Of a stretch of 32,430 nt of DNA, positions 15,735-23,629 are shown in pieces. How positions within the stretch are numbered: position 1 is the first letter of the stretch; the number at the start of each line of letters is the position of its first letter. This stretch comes from an uncultured Clostridia bacterium. GTDB lineage: Bacteria; Bacillota_A; Clostridia; TANB77; CAG-508. The stretch spans positions 1-32,430 of the forward strand of contig CALXZR010000135.1 in NCBI GenBank assembly GCA_944393295.1, written 5' to 3'. Under the pieces are notes generated by a model that saw only the letters and a program-made list of their open reading frames with translations, had not been told where the DNA came from and made no database searches. The translations under genes and the position numbers were made by a program.

Positions 15735-16751
15735 CTACTCTGCTAATAATAAATTTCCATACTCTGGATATATTACTGGTAAACTTCTATTGTTTTTTAT
15801 ATACATATCTAAGTTTGTTAACATATAATAATAATGTAATTTTTTTACATTATTACTGTTTTTCACAATAAAAGCTTCTAATTCTTTATCTTTAAAAATA
15901 TTTTTTGTTTGTTCATATAAATCTTTCACAATATTGTTTTCAACTAAATCTTTCATATAAAAAAATCCAATATCATTATATGTTTTTATAGTAATATGTG
16001 CAATATTATATGCACAAAATTGTTTTAACTCTGGAAAATCTTTTTCTATATCTTTATTTACTTTTAATGCTGCTTTGATGTATTCCAATCTTAATTCATT
16101 AGTTTGATTGTGTAAAATACTTCCTTCTCTCTGTCTATAATAATATAAAGGTATATCATTTAAAACAACTTTTTCTGACTTTTTAAAAATAGGTGATATT
16201 GTATATATATCTTCAAAAACTTTACCTTTCGGAAATCTAATTTCATCAAACAAACTTTTTTTAAACAACTTGTTCCAAGCATAAGAGCGAACCTTCTCAT
16301 CTAATAAAATTTCTTGTAAAACTTCAATTTTATTGAAAATTTCCTTTTTATATGTTGCATCTGTTGTCTTTTCTCCATCTTTATAAATATAATGTGAACA
16401 CATTGCTACATCTGCTTTATTTTCTAATATATCTTTATATAAAATTTCGACCATATTCTTTTCTATAAAATCATCACTATCTACAAATTGAATATATTTT
16501 CCAGTAGAATTTTCTATTCCTACATTCCTTGCATCTGAAAGTCCCCCATTTTCTTTATGAATTACTTTCACTCTAGAATCTTTTTTAGCAAGTTCATCAC
16601 ACATTGTTGAAGAACTATCCTTACTTCCATCATCTACTAATATAATTTCTAAATTTTTATATGTTTGTTTAAAAATACTGTTTACACACTCTTCTAGATA
16701 TTTTTCTACATTATATACTGGAACTACTATTGAAATTAAATCTTCGTTCAT
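15735..16751 (-). CDS. Glycosyltransferase family 2
   Basis: A 338-residue GT-A fold sugar transferase. The N-terminus ISIVVPVYNVEKYLEECVNSI is classic GT2, followed by the nucleotide-binding ILVDDGSKDSS and the metal-binding FVDSDDFI near residues 90-97. There are no membrane helices, so it acts at the inner face of the membrane on an exopolysaccharide, teichoic acid or glycolipid. The C-terminal 120 residues are lysine-rich and less conserved. A strong AGGAGG precedes the ATG by 8 bases. Acceptor and donor cannot be told from sequence. Confidence 0.92.
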   Translation of the reverse strand: MNEDLISIVVPVYNVEKYLEECVNSIFKQTYKNLEIILVDDGSKDSSSTMCDELAKKDSRVKVIHKENGGLSDARNVGIENSTGKYIQFVDSDDFIEKNMVEILYKDILENKADVAMCSHYIYKDGEKTTDATYKKEIFNKIEVLQEILLDEKVRSYAWNKLFKKSLFDEIRFPKGKVFEDIYTISPIFKKSEKVVLNDIPLYYYRQREGSILHNQTNELRLEYIKAALKVNKDIEKDFPELKQFCAYNIAHITIKTYNDIGFFYMKDLVENNIVKDLYEQTKNIFKDKELEAFIVKNSNNVKKLHYYYMLTNLDMYIKNNRSLPVIYPEYGNLLLAE

Positions 16752-16763
16752 TTACATTTCCTC

Positions 16764-17396
16764 CTAATTTTTTTCTCTTTTATAAATATGCGATAGATCA
16801 TTTAATTTTTCTAAATTAAATTTTTTAGTATCTCCATCAAAACTTAATATATTTAAAGAAGTATTAGATTGACTATATTGCTTTATTTCTCTAACAAAAG
16901 GAACTCCTGTAACACTTCTTAAAAACGCTTCTATTGCCACTCCGTGTGAGCAAATTAACACTGTTTTACCTAGATTTTCACTTGCTATTTTTAGCATTAT
17001 AGAATTCATTCTTTTAGTTACTTCTTCTGTTGATTCTTGCTCTGGAATTGTCATTATCTCGTTGGTTTTTATATGTAATTCGTGTATCCTAGGATTTATT
17101 TTATTAACTTCTGACCATTGCATACCATCATAAATACCAAAATACATTTCACATAAATCTTCATATTCTTGTATTTTTAAATGGTTTAAATCTGCTAATT
17201 TTTGAATTGTTTTACTTGTTCTTTTTGATGTGCTTGAATATGCAGCATCAAATTTTATATTTTTTAACTCTTCTGCTAAATATTCACTATATTTTTTCCC
17301 TTCCTCTGTTAGTTCAAAATCATTTCTTCCTGTTAACCTTCTTTCAACGTTACCAGTAGTCTGAGTATGTCTTACTAGATAAATCTTTGTTTTCAT
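16764..17396 (-). CDS. Histidine phosphatase family protein
   Basis: A 210-residue phosphoglycerate-mutase-like phosphatase. The catalytic histidine is H10 in the family signature IYLVRHTQTTGNVERR. The second conserved histidine is in VLICSHGVAIEAFLR. Cofactor-dependent mutases are longer, so this is most likely a phosphatase of a small sugar or nucleotide phosphate. It lies between two glycosyltransferases, which hints at sugar-phosphate metabolism, but this is only context. Confidence 0.88.
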   Translation of the reverse strand: MKTKIYLVRHTQTTGNVERRLTGRNDFELTEEGKKYSEYLAEELKNIKFDAAYSSTSKRTSKTIQKLADLNHLKIQEYEDLCEMYFGIYDGMQWSEVNKINPRIHELHIKTNEIMTIPEQESTEEVTKRMNSIMLKIASENLGKTVLICSHGVAIEAFLRSVTGVPFVREIKQYSQSNTSLNILSFDGDTKKFNLEKLNDLSHIYKREKN

Positions 17397-17421
17397 ATGA
17401 ATAAAACCTTTCTTTCTATCA

Positions 17422-17452
17422 AAAATTGCATTTCATTTAGAAATGCAATTTT
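17422..17452 (-). terminator. Terminator after the second GT2
   Basis: AAAATTGCATTT and AAATGCAATTTT form a perfect 12-bp stem with a 7-base loop, directly after the GT2 stop. The T runs are short and part of the stem, so read-through into the phosphatase gene is likely. Confidence 0.65.
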
Positions 17453-17457
17453 ATATC

Positions 17458-18498
17458 TTATTTATTGTCAAAGTTAATTGATGAAATATTATTATTTTTT
17501 GTTATATTTTCAGCCGCAACTTGTTCATTTTGTTCTTCTATTTTTATATTAGTTTGATTTCCGGTCGCAGCAACAGAAATCGGTATAACTTTAGGTGCAC
17601 CTGCTGGCATATCTCCATTTACTACTGTTGGTTCTTCACCTAAGTATACATAATTCCTTTTTGGAAATACTGGTGTATAGCTTTTATCTTTTAATGATTT
17701 TAAAATTGCATCAATTCTTACTGGCACACCAAAGGTTTCATTTTTTATAAAACTTAATAAATAAGGTTGTAATTCTACTGGAGTTTCTTCATATAATTCC
17801 ATTAAGTAATATAACATTTTAAACATATCTTTACATCTTTTTATATTTGGAGTAGCCATTATACTTCCTTCTCTATTTCTATAATAAACATATATAGGAA
17901 AAGAACCATATTTTAACTTATTGGCTAATATTGCTCCTTTTATAGAATATACCATATCTTCATAATACATTCCTTCTATAAAGGTTAAATTTTTCTCCTC
18001 TAAAAATTTTCTTCTCCATACTTTACTTGCTACTGCAAAATGCATATCACATACAATTCTAGCTTCTTTAGTAGAATTTTTTGCATTTGGTAAATAAGCT
18101 TTGTTAGTTCCACCTACATATTGCACACCAAAATATGTTATATCTATATCCTCATCACCAATTGTTTCATTTATTCTCTTTAAAGTATCTCTATTGTATA
18201 AAGTATCATCTCCATCTAAATGAACAATATATTCACCTCTAGCTTGTGATATTGCTTTATTTCTAGAAGCACTTAAACCGATATTTTTCTCATTATTAAT
18301 TACTCTAACTCTAGAATCTTTTCTTTCATATTTTTTTAATACATTTAATGTTTTATCTGCTGAACCATCGTTTACAAGAATTAACTCAAAATTTTTAAAT
18401 TTTTGTTCTAAAACGCTATCTATAGCTGTTCCTACAATTTTTTCTAAGTTATATGCACACATAATAACGCTAAACCTAATTTTTTCAGTCTCTTCCAT
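17458..18498 (-). CDS. Glycosyltransferase family 2 with a polar C-terminal tail
   Basis: A 346-residue GT2 protein. FSVIMCAYNLEKIVGTAIDSVL, ILVNDGSADKT and VHLDGDDTLYN give the nucleotide- and metal-binding core. The usual domain ends near residue 270. The last 75 or so residues, from FPKRNYVYLGEEP onward, are rich in Asn, Glu, Pro and Val and look disordered, ending NNISSINFDNK. The tail could be an interaction segment or a badly conserved end. AGGAGG precedes the ATG by 5 bases. It lies 23 bases after tsaC and is followed by a terminator-like hairpin. Confidence 0.9.
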   Translation of the reverse strand: MEETEKIRFSVIMCAYNLEKIVGTAIDSVLEQKFKNFELILVNDGSADKTLNVLKKYERKDSRVRVINNEKNIGLSASRNKAISQARGEYIVHLDGDDTLYNRDTLKRINETIGDEDIDITYFGVQYVGGTNKAYLPNAKNSTKEARIVCDMHFAVASKVWRRKFLEEKNLTFIEGMYYEDMVYSIKGAILANKLKYGSFPIYVYYRNREGSIMATPNIKRCKDMFKMLYYLMELYEETPVELQPYLLSFIKNETFGVPVRIDAILKSLKDKSYTPVFPKRNYVYLGEEPTVVNGDMPAGAPKVIPISVAATGNQTNIKIEEQNEQVAAENITKNNNISSINFDNK

Positions 18499-18521
18499 AA
18501 ATTCCTCCTAAATTAATAGAA

Positions 18522-19562
18522 TTAAAGTTCTTTATAGTCATACTCACAGGTTCTCAAAAGCCTATTCATAATAGCTATTCCAAGTCCTTTTTTTTCTACT
18601 CCTTCTATCAAAATTATTTTTGATTTTATATTATCTGCTTTTCTTAAATCTGTATATATATTTTTTGCATATTCTTCTATATTATCCTTTTTACTTACTT
18701 CAATGTATCTTTCATTTGGTACATTGATTTTATCTTTATGTTCCTCAAATCCTAAAACTGTAACATCTCTATCAAATATACGAATCTGTTTGTTTATTTC
18801 AAAAATTAAATCTTTTTCATCTTTAGCGTAAAAAAGTTTACATTTTGTATTAGGTGCATAATGTTTATACTTCATTCCAGGACTTTCAACTTTTGTATTT
18901 TCTTTTGGTTTTTCAAAGATATTAGAATCTATAATTACCTTTCCAGCTACTTTCTCTATTTGTTCTGGTGTAATTTTACCAGGTCTTAAAATTACAGGAA
19001 TTTCATTTATAACTTTAACCACTGTTGATTCTAGACCTACGTTTGATTCTCCACCATCTACTATAGCTGACACTTTGCCTTCTATTTCTTTTCTAATATC
19101 TTCTATTTTTGTTCCACTTGGTTTTCCAAAAATATTGGCACTTGATGCTACTATTGGTACTCCAGAATATGTAATTATCGCTTTAGCAATTATGTTATCT
19201 GGCATTCTAACAGCAACAGTATCTAATCCAGCAGAAACAACACTTGGTATACATTCTTTCTTTTTTAAAATTATCGTAAACGGTCCTGGCATAAAACTAT
19301 CTATAAGTTTTTTCTCCACTTCTGTTATATCTTTGGCTATTTCATCTATAGTGGCTTTATTGGCAATATGTACAATAAGTGGATTATCTGACGGTCTACC
19401 TTTTGCAATAAAAATCTTATTTACTGCATTACTATCCAGAGCATTGGCTCCAATTCCATAAACTGTTTCTGTTGGAAAAATAACAAGTTCCCCATTTTTA
19501 ATTAAATTACATATTATTTTTAGTTCTTCTGTGCTTGTATCTTCTGTCCAATTATAATACAT
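18522..19562 (-). CDS. tsaC: L-threonylcarbamoyladenylate synthase (Sua5/YwlC)
   Basis: A 346-residue enzyme making threonylcarbamoyl-AMP from threonine, bicarbonate and ATP, the first step of the t6A37 tRNA modification. The YrdC-type domain (1-205) shows FPTETVYGIGANAL, KGRPSDNPLIVHI with the nucleotide-binding K and R, and VASSANIFGKPSGT. The C-terminal Sua5 extension (about 225-346) after the linker is present, so this is the long two-domain form typical of Firmicutes. GAGGTAA serves as ribosome site. It heads the long minus-strand series and has a strong promoter. Confidence 0.96.
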   Translation of the reverse strand: MYYNWTEDTSTEELKIICNLIKNGELVIFPTETVYGIGANALDSNAVNKIFIAKGRPSDNPLIVHIANKATIDEIAKDITEVEKKLIDSFMPGPFTIILKKKECIPSVVSAGLDTVAVRMPDNIIAKAIITYSGVPIVASSANIFGKPSGTKIEDIRKEIEGKVSAIVDGGESNVGLESTVVKVINEIPVILRPGKITPEQIEKVAGKVIIDSNIFEKPKENTKVESPGMKYKHYAPNTKCKLFYAKDEKDLIFEINKQIRIFDRDVTVLGFEEHKDKINVPNERYIEVSKKDNIEEYAKNIYTDLRKADNIKSKIILIEGVEKKGLGIAIMNRLLRTCEYDYKEL

Positions 19563-19584
19563 AATAAATTACCTCATGACATTT

Positions 19585-19614
19585 ATTATACTATATTTTT
19601 GGTATTTTTGTCAA
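19585..19614 (-). promoter_or_regulatory. Strong promoter of the tsaC series
   Basis: A perfect TTGACA (19609-19614), 18 bases, then a perfect TATAAT (19585-19590) on the minus strand. It is probably the main start for the genes down to the amidase. Confidence 0.8.
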
Positions 19615-19699
19615 CTTTTCCAACATCTTACACCCAATGGTACTTGTACGTATCAATAGATATTTAGAGTAACAAATATATTTTACCTCTATTATTAAT

Positions 19700-20662
19700 T
19701 TAACTATTTATTATATCTTCAAAAACCTTATCAAATATTTCTTTACTATATCTATTATCATATTTCTGTTTTTTTAAATTTAATAATCTATCTATTTCTT
19801 TATCAATATATTTCATATCTTTATCCATTGAAATATAAGAAATATATTCAAGATTTTTAAACCATTCTGAACTTTTTTCTATCTTGTGATTATAATTTCC
19901 TAGAACAATACATGGTGTAGCTGTTATAACAGCAAAAATCATTCCATGTAATCTGTCTGTTATAACTATTTTTGATTTTTTAAATAATTCTAACATTTCG
20001 AATACTTTATCATCTTTCTCTAATTCGTGTATTATTCCACCCTTATCATTATCAGAATAAGTTATGTTTATTAATCTCTTTTTGCATAAATCAGCTATTT
20101 CTCTTATATGTTCGTCATTTACATTTTTTTCAACATCATTTCTAACTAAAAATAAAGCTCCTTCTTTATTAAATTCGTAATTAGATTCATTCATTATTGT
20201 TACAATGTCTGGAGTAAAATAAATTTTACTATTCACAAAGGTTTCTTTCATTTTTTTATAACTTATATCTTCTCTTGCCATAAGATATAATTTTTTATGG
20301 TTATTATATATTCTTTTCGTATTTTCAAATTCTTTTTTTCCTATTTCATCATTAGAAAAATACATAGTTTGTGGAAATAATATTATCTTATTATTTGGAA
20401 AATTCTCTATAACACTTCTTCTTCCAGTTTCTTGAATCATATATTGATTTCCTAAGTTTCCACCACCTTGTAAGCATAATATATCATTTTCATCTATATA
20501 AGGCTTTATTCTTTTTGCACATTTTTCTGCAAATTCTTCATCTAGAATATGTAGTTTATAATCAGGAAATTTTTCTTTTATCAATCTTTTTTCTGCAATA
20601 TAAATGGCATGATCTCCTAAATTTGAATGATGTGGAACACCACACAATACTATCTTTTTCAT
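19700..20662 (-). CDS. Polysaccharide pyruvyl transferase family protein
   Basis: A 320-residue protein of the family that puts pyruvate ketals on surface sugars (CsaB, EpsO, WcaK relatives). The N-terminus HHSNLGDHAIYIAEKRLIKEKFP is the family N-x-GD-A motif. LCLQGGGNLGNQY lies near residues 82-94. The C-terminal ITDRLHGMIFAVITATPCIVL carries the RLHG motif. It is probably cytosolic, acting on lipid-linked or nucleotide-linked sugar. A strong AGGAGGG lies before the ATG. A terminator sits only 28 bases upstream of the start codon, so expression must come by read-through from the small-ORF promoter or from an unrecognised promoter. Confidence 0.9.
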   Translation of the reverse strand: MKKIVLCGVPHHSNLGDHAIYIAEKRLIKEKFPDYKLHILDEEFAEKCAKRIKPYIDENDILCLQGGGNLGNQYMIQETGRRSVIENFPNNKIILFPQTMYFSNDEIGKKEFENTKRIYNNHKKLYLMAREDISYKKMKETFVNSKIYFTPDIVTIMNESNYEFNKEGALFLVRNDVEKNVNDEHIREIADLCKKRLINITYSDNDKGGIIHELEKDDKVFEMLELFKKSKIVITDRLHGMIFAVITATPCIVLGNYNHKIEKSSEWFKNLEYISYISMDKDMKYIDKEIDRLLNLKKQKYDNRYSKEIFDKVFEDIINS

Positions 20663-20690
20663 TATTTTTCCCTCCTAGTTAAAATTACAT

Positions 20691-20722
20691 AAAAAAACCT
20701 ATATAGTTTTCTTTTATATAGG
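20691..20722 (-). terminator. Terminator between small ORF and pyruvyl transferase (possible attenuator)
   Basis: CCTATATA and TATATAGG pair over a 9-base loop, followed on the minus strand by seven T. It comes about 50 bases after the small ORF stop and 28 bases before the pyruvyl transferase start. Either it ends a stand-alone small gene or it acts as an attenuator. Confidence 0.75.
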
Positions 20723-20769
20723 CCTTTCTAATTAAATATTTCTTTTTCTAAATTTAGCCCATAAATATA

Positions 20770-20868
20770 TTATTCTTGCATAACAAATAGCATGGTACTG
20801 GCGACCCTGCTACAATTACTATAAATAATCATATTCGACTTATTACTTTTATTCATGATTATTTCCAT
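20770..20868 (-). CDS. Small ORF of 32 codons (leader peptide or structured RNA)
   Basis: An ATG at 20868, preceded 10 bases upstream by AAGGAG (20879-20884), opens a 32-codon frame ending TAA. The peptide is polar at first (MNKSNKSNMIIYSNCS from the second Met, 20856) and then less so (RVASTMLFVMQE). It has one cysteine and no signal or full membrane helix. I do not recognise it. The central codons AGG-GTC-GCC-AGT-ACC are rare in the neighbouring genes, so base sequence rather than codon habit seems constrained. They lie in a hairpin (next entry). It has its own consensus-like promoter and terminator. Alternatives are a leader peptide for the pyruvyl transferase gene, an independent micropeptide, or a non-coding RNA with a chance frame. 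Confidence 0.5.
   Translation of the reverse strand: MEIIMNKSNKSNMIIYSNCSRVASTMLFVMQE
20788..20812 (-). ncRNA. GC-rich hairpin inside the small ORF
   Basis: On the minus strand TAGCA and TGCTA close a stem; inside, after a G-A mismatch, GGT and ACC pair over a 7-base loop. It is a GC island in otherwise very AT-rich sequence. It could be a binding site or part of a structured leader RNA. I could not match it to a riboswitch class. Confidence 0.4.
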
Positions 20869-20910
20869 AATATATTTACTCCTTAAAAAAAATTGACAAA
20901 CTTCATTATT

Positions 20911-20939
20911 ATTATACTATATTTTCTGATAAATAGCAA
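20911..20939 (-). promoter_or_regulatory. Promoter of the small-ORF transcript
   Basis: TTGCTA (20934-20939), 17 bases, then a perfect TATAAT (20911-20916) on the minus strand. The leader to the small ORF start is about 35 bases. Confidence 0.75.
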
Positions 20940-21061
20940 TATGTTTTTATTATTTCAATTTTTCTATTTTTTTCTTTTAAATTCTTCATTTTTCTTTATT
21001 TTTTATGGTAAGCATTTTCATAAAAAGCAAGATTAGAATTTACTAATCGACAAAACACAAA
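20940..21061. other. AT-rich spacer upstream of the small-ORF promoter
   Basis: Apart from the tagO terminator at its right end I see no gene, stem or clear operator here. Confidence 0.5.
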
Positions 21062-21084
21062 AAAAGAAGGTAAAACCTTCTTTT
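21062..21084 (-). terminator. Terminator of tagO
   Basis: AAAAGAAGG and CCTTCTTTT form a 9-bp stem with a 5-base loop and a run of seven T on the minus strand, 20 bases after the tagO stop. Confidence 0.85.
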
Positions 21085-21104
21085 AATTTATTCTTATTAA
21101 CTAA

Positions 21105-22265
21105 TTATTGTTGTTTACTATCTACATTGTCTATTTTATCTGTACTTTCTACATTTTCTTCTACTGTATGAACTTCTGTATCTTCTTCGTGATCTCCTAA
21201 TAATCTCTGTTTAAAAAATTCCTTATATCCCATTGCAATAATAGCAATAATTATAAGTGCAAAAGATAGAGCTTTCCAAATACCACTATCTAGTAAAATA
21301 ACAGCAAACATTCCAAAAGTAGCACTCAAACCATATAATATTAAAACTGCTTGTTTTTGAGTAAAACCTTTTTTTAGCATTTTATGATGTAAATGACCTG
21401 CATCTGGTTCTATTATAGCTTTTAATGATTTACCATTTTTTAGTCTTCTGAATATAGCAAATACTGTATCAAAAAGTGGCAGAGCAAGCACTATAAGTGG
21501 TGCAACAATTACTATTGCTGTATATGTTTTAGCTACTCCTAAAATTGAAATAATAGCTAAACTATATCCAAGAAAATTAGATCCTGTATCTCCAATAAAT
21601 GTTCTAGCAGGATTAAAGTTATATGGTAAAAATCCAACTAAAGAGCCACATAAAGCTGTTATTAATATAATAGATATTAATGGAGAACCATTAAGCGAAA
21701 ATATCATAAGTAAAGATATACAAGATATTATCGATATTCCAGTTGATAAACCATCCAAACCATCAATCAAGTTTAAAGCATTTGTTATTCCAACTATCCA
21801 AGCAACAGTAAGAACATCATACGCCCACTCTGGAAAAAAATTGTCTATAAATAGTACATCTATTTTATCTATTCTTATACCACATCTAACTACTACTATT
21901 GCTGCTAATATCTGTGCAAATAATTTTACTAAAGCTTTAGCACCTTTTACATCATCATAAAAACATGTAATTCCAATTATTAGTGCGCCAATAAAAAATC
22001 CTATTAATTTTATATACATATCATCTACTTTTAAATTAATATTTCTTTCTATTGACATAACAACTAATAGATATACAACTGAAATTATAAAACCTAAGAT
22101 TACAGCTAGTCCACCCAACCTTGGCATTGTTATTTTATTTATTCTTCTTTGATCTTTTGGTGTATCTACTGCTCCTAATTTTTTAGCAAGTTTAATTGTA
22201 TATGGTGTTGCCATAAAAGATGTCATAAATGCGATTGTAAAGGCTATTGCAATATCTCCCCACAT
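21105..22265 (-). CDS. tagO: Undecaprenyl-phosphate N-acetylhexosamine-1-phosphate transferase (TagO/WecA type)
   Basis: A 386-residue integral membrane enzyme with about ten to eleven helices that loads a sugar-1-phosphate, usually GlcNAc-1-P, onto undecaprenyl phosphate. This starts wall teichoic acid or other surface glycans. Motifs: VDTPKDQRRINKITMPRLGG near the start, the metal-binding acidic pair in CFYDDVKGAKALVKL, NALNLIDGLDGLSTG, FIGDTGSNFLGYSLAI, and the cytosolic GHLHHKMLKKGFTQKQ, whose HxHH form marks the WecA/TagO group rather than MraY. The last 40 residues are an acidic, polar tail. It follows rpiB by 21 bases. The donor sugar is inferred from family. Confidence 0.93.
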   Translation of the reverse strand: MWGDIAIAFTIAFMTSFMATPYTIKLAKKLGAVDTPKDQRRINKITMPRLGGLAVILGFIISVVYLLVVMSIERNINLKVDDMYIKLIGFFIGALIIGITCFYDDVKGAKALVKLFAQILAAIVVVRCGIRIDKIDVLFIDNFFPEWAYDVLTVAWIVGITNALNLIDGLDGLSTGISIISCISLLMIFSLNGSPLISIILITALCGSLVGFLPYNFNPARTFIGDTGSNFLGYSLAIISILGVAKTYTAIVIVAPLIVLALPLFDTVFAIFRRLKNGKSLKAIIEPDAGHLHHKMLKKGFTQKQAVLILYGLSATFGMFAVILLDSGIWKALSFALIIIAIIAMGYKEFFKQRLLGDHEEDTEVHTVEENVESTDKIDNVDSKQQ

Positions 22266-22286
22266 TTTAAAGTTCCATCCTTATTA

Positions 22287-22733
22287 CTATTTCATATTTT
22301 CATCTTCAATTTCATTTATCATGTGTACCCTATCTAAATATCTACCTTGTAAAAATTCAGAGCCTAGCCAAAGTCTTATCATTGAAACAGCTTTACTAAC
22401 ATTAATATATTCTGCTGGTAATGCTAGTACATTTATATTTATATGTTCCTTAGCTTGCTTTGCTGTAGATTCATCGTAGCAAGCAGCACAACGAACACCC
22501 TTAAATTTATTAGCAACTATTGACATTCCGAATCCAGTTTTGCAAATTAAAATTCCATATTCACATTCTTTTTTGCTAACAGCTTTTGCTACCTCTTTAG
22601 CATAAATTGGGAAATCTGTTCTTTCTGTTGAATCAGTCCCAAAATCCTTATATGGAATTTGATTTTCATCTAAATATTTTTTTATTTCCTCTTTAAGTTT
22701 ATATCCTCCATGATCACATCCAATAGCTATCAT
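22287..22733 (-). CDS. rpiB: Ribose-5-phosphate isomerase B
   Basis: A 148-residue cytosolic isomerase of ribose 5-phosphate and ribulose 5-phosphate (pentose phosphate pathway), RpiB/LacAB family. It shows MIAIGCDHGGYKLKEEI with the phosphate-binding D-H-G-G, DFGTDSTERTDFPIYAKEVA, and ILICKTGFGMSIVANKFKGVRCA. In the last, the usual catalytic CGTG reads CKTG: the cysteine is kept while the second residue is Lys instead of Gly. LAQ/LAP-type allose-phosphate isomerases are a possible alternative. AGGAGG precedes the ATG. It is the first gene before tagO. Confidence 0.92.
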   Translation of the reverse strand: MIAIGCDHGGYKLKEEIKKYLDENQIPYKDFGTDSTERTDFPIYAKEVAKAVSKKECEYGILICKTGFGMSIVANKFKGVRCAACYDESTAKQAKEHININVLALPAEYINVSKAVSMIRLWLGSEFLQGRYLDRVHMINEIEDENMK

Positions 22734-22875
22734 AGCGTACCTCCTTTGTACTAATTCGACCTAAATATATCACAGTTTTTTTCATAATACAATATTATTA
22801 TACTCTAAAAATGTGAATTTTTTGTGAAAAACTACCTATTTTTTTATTTTTTACCAATATTTTTTAGCAAAACGC

Positions 22876-22904
22876 TTGCATTTTCTATTTTGTCGTGTTA
22901 AAAT
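22876..22904 (+). promoter_or_regulatory. Promoter of rpsT
   Basis: TTGCAT (22876-22881), 17 bases, then TAAAAT (22899-22904) with a TG extension one base before it. It drives rpsT on the plus strand, divergent from rpiB. I see no comparably good promoter for rpiB in the same spacer. Confidence 0.75.
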
Positions 22905-22946
22905 GTTTAAAGTAAAATTTACTATGGACTATACGGAGGTGAAATC

Positions 22947-23210
22947 ATGCCAAATATTAAATCAGCTATCAAAAGAGTAAGTGTTATTGAGAAAAAAACT
23001 CTTCAAAATAATATGGTAAAATCAGCATATAAAACAGCTATTAAAACTTTTGAAGCTTCTGTTCAAGAAGGAAACAAAGAAAAAGCTGAAGCTGCTTTTA
23101 AAAATGCTGTTAAAAAAGTTGATCAAGCTTGTACAAAAGGTGTTATAAAAGCAAATACAGCATCAAGAAAAAAATCAAACTTAGCAAAAAAATTAAACAC
23201 TATAAAATAG
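22947..23210 (+). CDS. rpsT: 30S ribosomal protein S20
   Basis: An 87-residue, very basic, Lys/Ala-rich helical protein that binds 16S rRNA in the body of the small subunit. It begins MPNIKSAIKRVSVIEKKTLQN and ends with the family pattern KGVIKANTASRKKSNLAKKL. GGAGGTG lies 5 bases before the ATG. The length is normal. It is followed by its own terminator, so it is monocistronic. Confidence 0.97.
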   Translation: MPNIKSAIKRVSVIEKKTLQNNMVKSAYKTAIKTFEASVQEGNKEKAEAAFKNAVKKVDQACTKGVIKANTASRKKSNLAKKLNTIK

Positions 23211-23217
23211 ATAGAAA

Positions 23218-23238
23218 CCTAGAACAAAAAGTTCTAGG
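23218..23238 (+). terminator. Terminator of rpsT
   Basis: CCTAGAAC-AAAAA-GTTCTAGG, an 8-bp stem, followed by CTTTTATTTTTT; 7 bases past the rpsT stop. Confidence 0.9.
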
Positions 23239-23265
23239 CTTTTATTTTTTATCCATTTATTACCT

Positions 23266-23294
23266 TTGAATTACAAAGTTAATTTTGTTACAAT
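23266..23294 (+). promoter_or_regulatory. Promoter of the small membrane protein
   Basis: TTGAAT (23266-23271), 17 bases, then TACAAT (23289-23294) with a TGT extension. It lies between the rpsT terminator and the ribosome site. Confidence 0.6.
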
Positions 23295-23325
23295 TAATAT
23301 AGTTTTAATATTTCGGAGGTAGTAT

Positions 23326-23589
23326 ATGAATATTTCTTCTTTTAAAAAGTTTCAAAATCAATTTAAAAATTTAGATAGCAAAACAATAAAATTAATAAAT
23401 ATCAATAATGTAATTTCTATTATTTCTTGTATTATTGGAATACTACTTATGTATATCCATTATAAATTCTATATTTCAGAGCTTTTATTTTTTGGAAGTA
23501 TAACTCTTTTTAGGACCGGTATTTTAATTGGTATTTGTTCTTACATATTTGGCATTGTTATTAATCAATACAAAGAAAAACATACATAA
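23326..23589 (+). CDS. Small two-helix membrane protein, unknown function
   Basis: An 87-residue protein with a polar N-terminus (1-26, containing lysines and several Asn) and two hydrophobic helices (about 27-46 and 50-78). It ends with the charged tail NQYKEKHT. GGAGG sits 6 bases before the ATG, and it has its own promoter and terminator, so it is very likely a real gene. I do not recognise the family. The topology, with both ends predicted in the cytosol, is typical of small membrane partners or stress peptides, but no function can be given. Confidence 0.75.
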   Translation: MNISSFKKFQNQFKNLDSKTIKLININNVISIISCIIGILLMYIHYKFYISELLFFGSITLFRTGILIGICSYIFGIVINQYKEKHT

Positions 23590-23597
23590 TATGTTCA

Positions 23598-23624
23598 AAA
23601 AGGTCAGCTAAAAGCTGACCTTTT
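23598..23624. terminator. Shared bidirectional terminator
   Basis: AAAAGGTCAGCT and AGCTGACCTTTT form a perfect 12-bp stem with a 3-base loop and T-rich flanks on both strands. It ends both the small membrane protein gene (plus) and gatB (minus). Confidence 0.9.
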
Positions 23625-23629
23625 AATTT

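Noticed and set aside
22287..22733. CKTG instead of CGTG in rpiB as a broken active site
   Set aside because: The catalytic cysteine and the rest of the signature are intact, and this position varies in the family, so it is not evidence of loss of function.
22741..22800. TATAAT on the minus strand as the rpiB promoter
   Set aside because: A TATAAT exists near 22800, but no acceptable -35 is found at 15-19 bases, so I did not list it.
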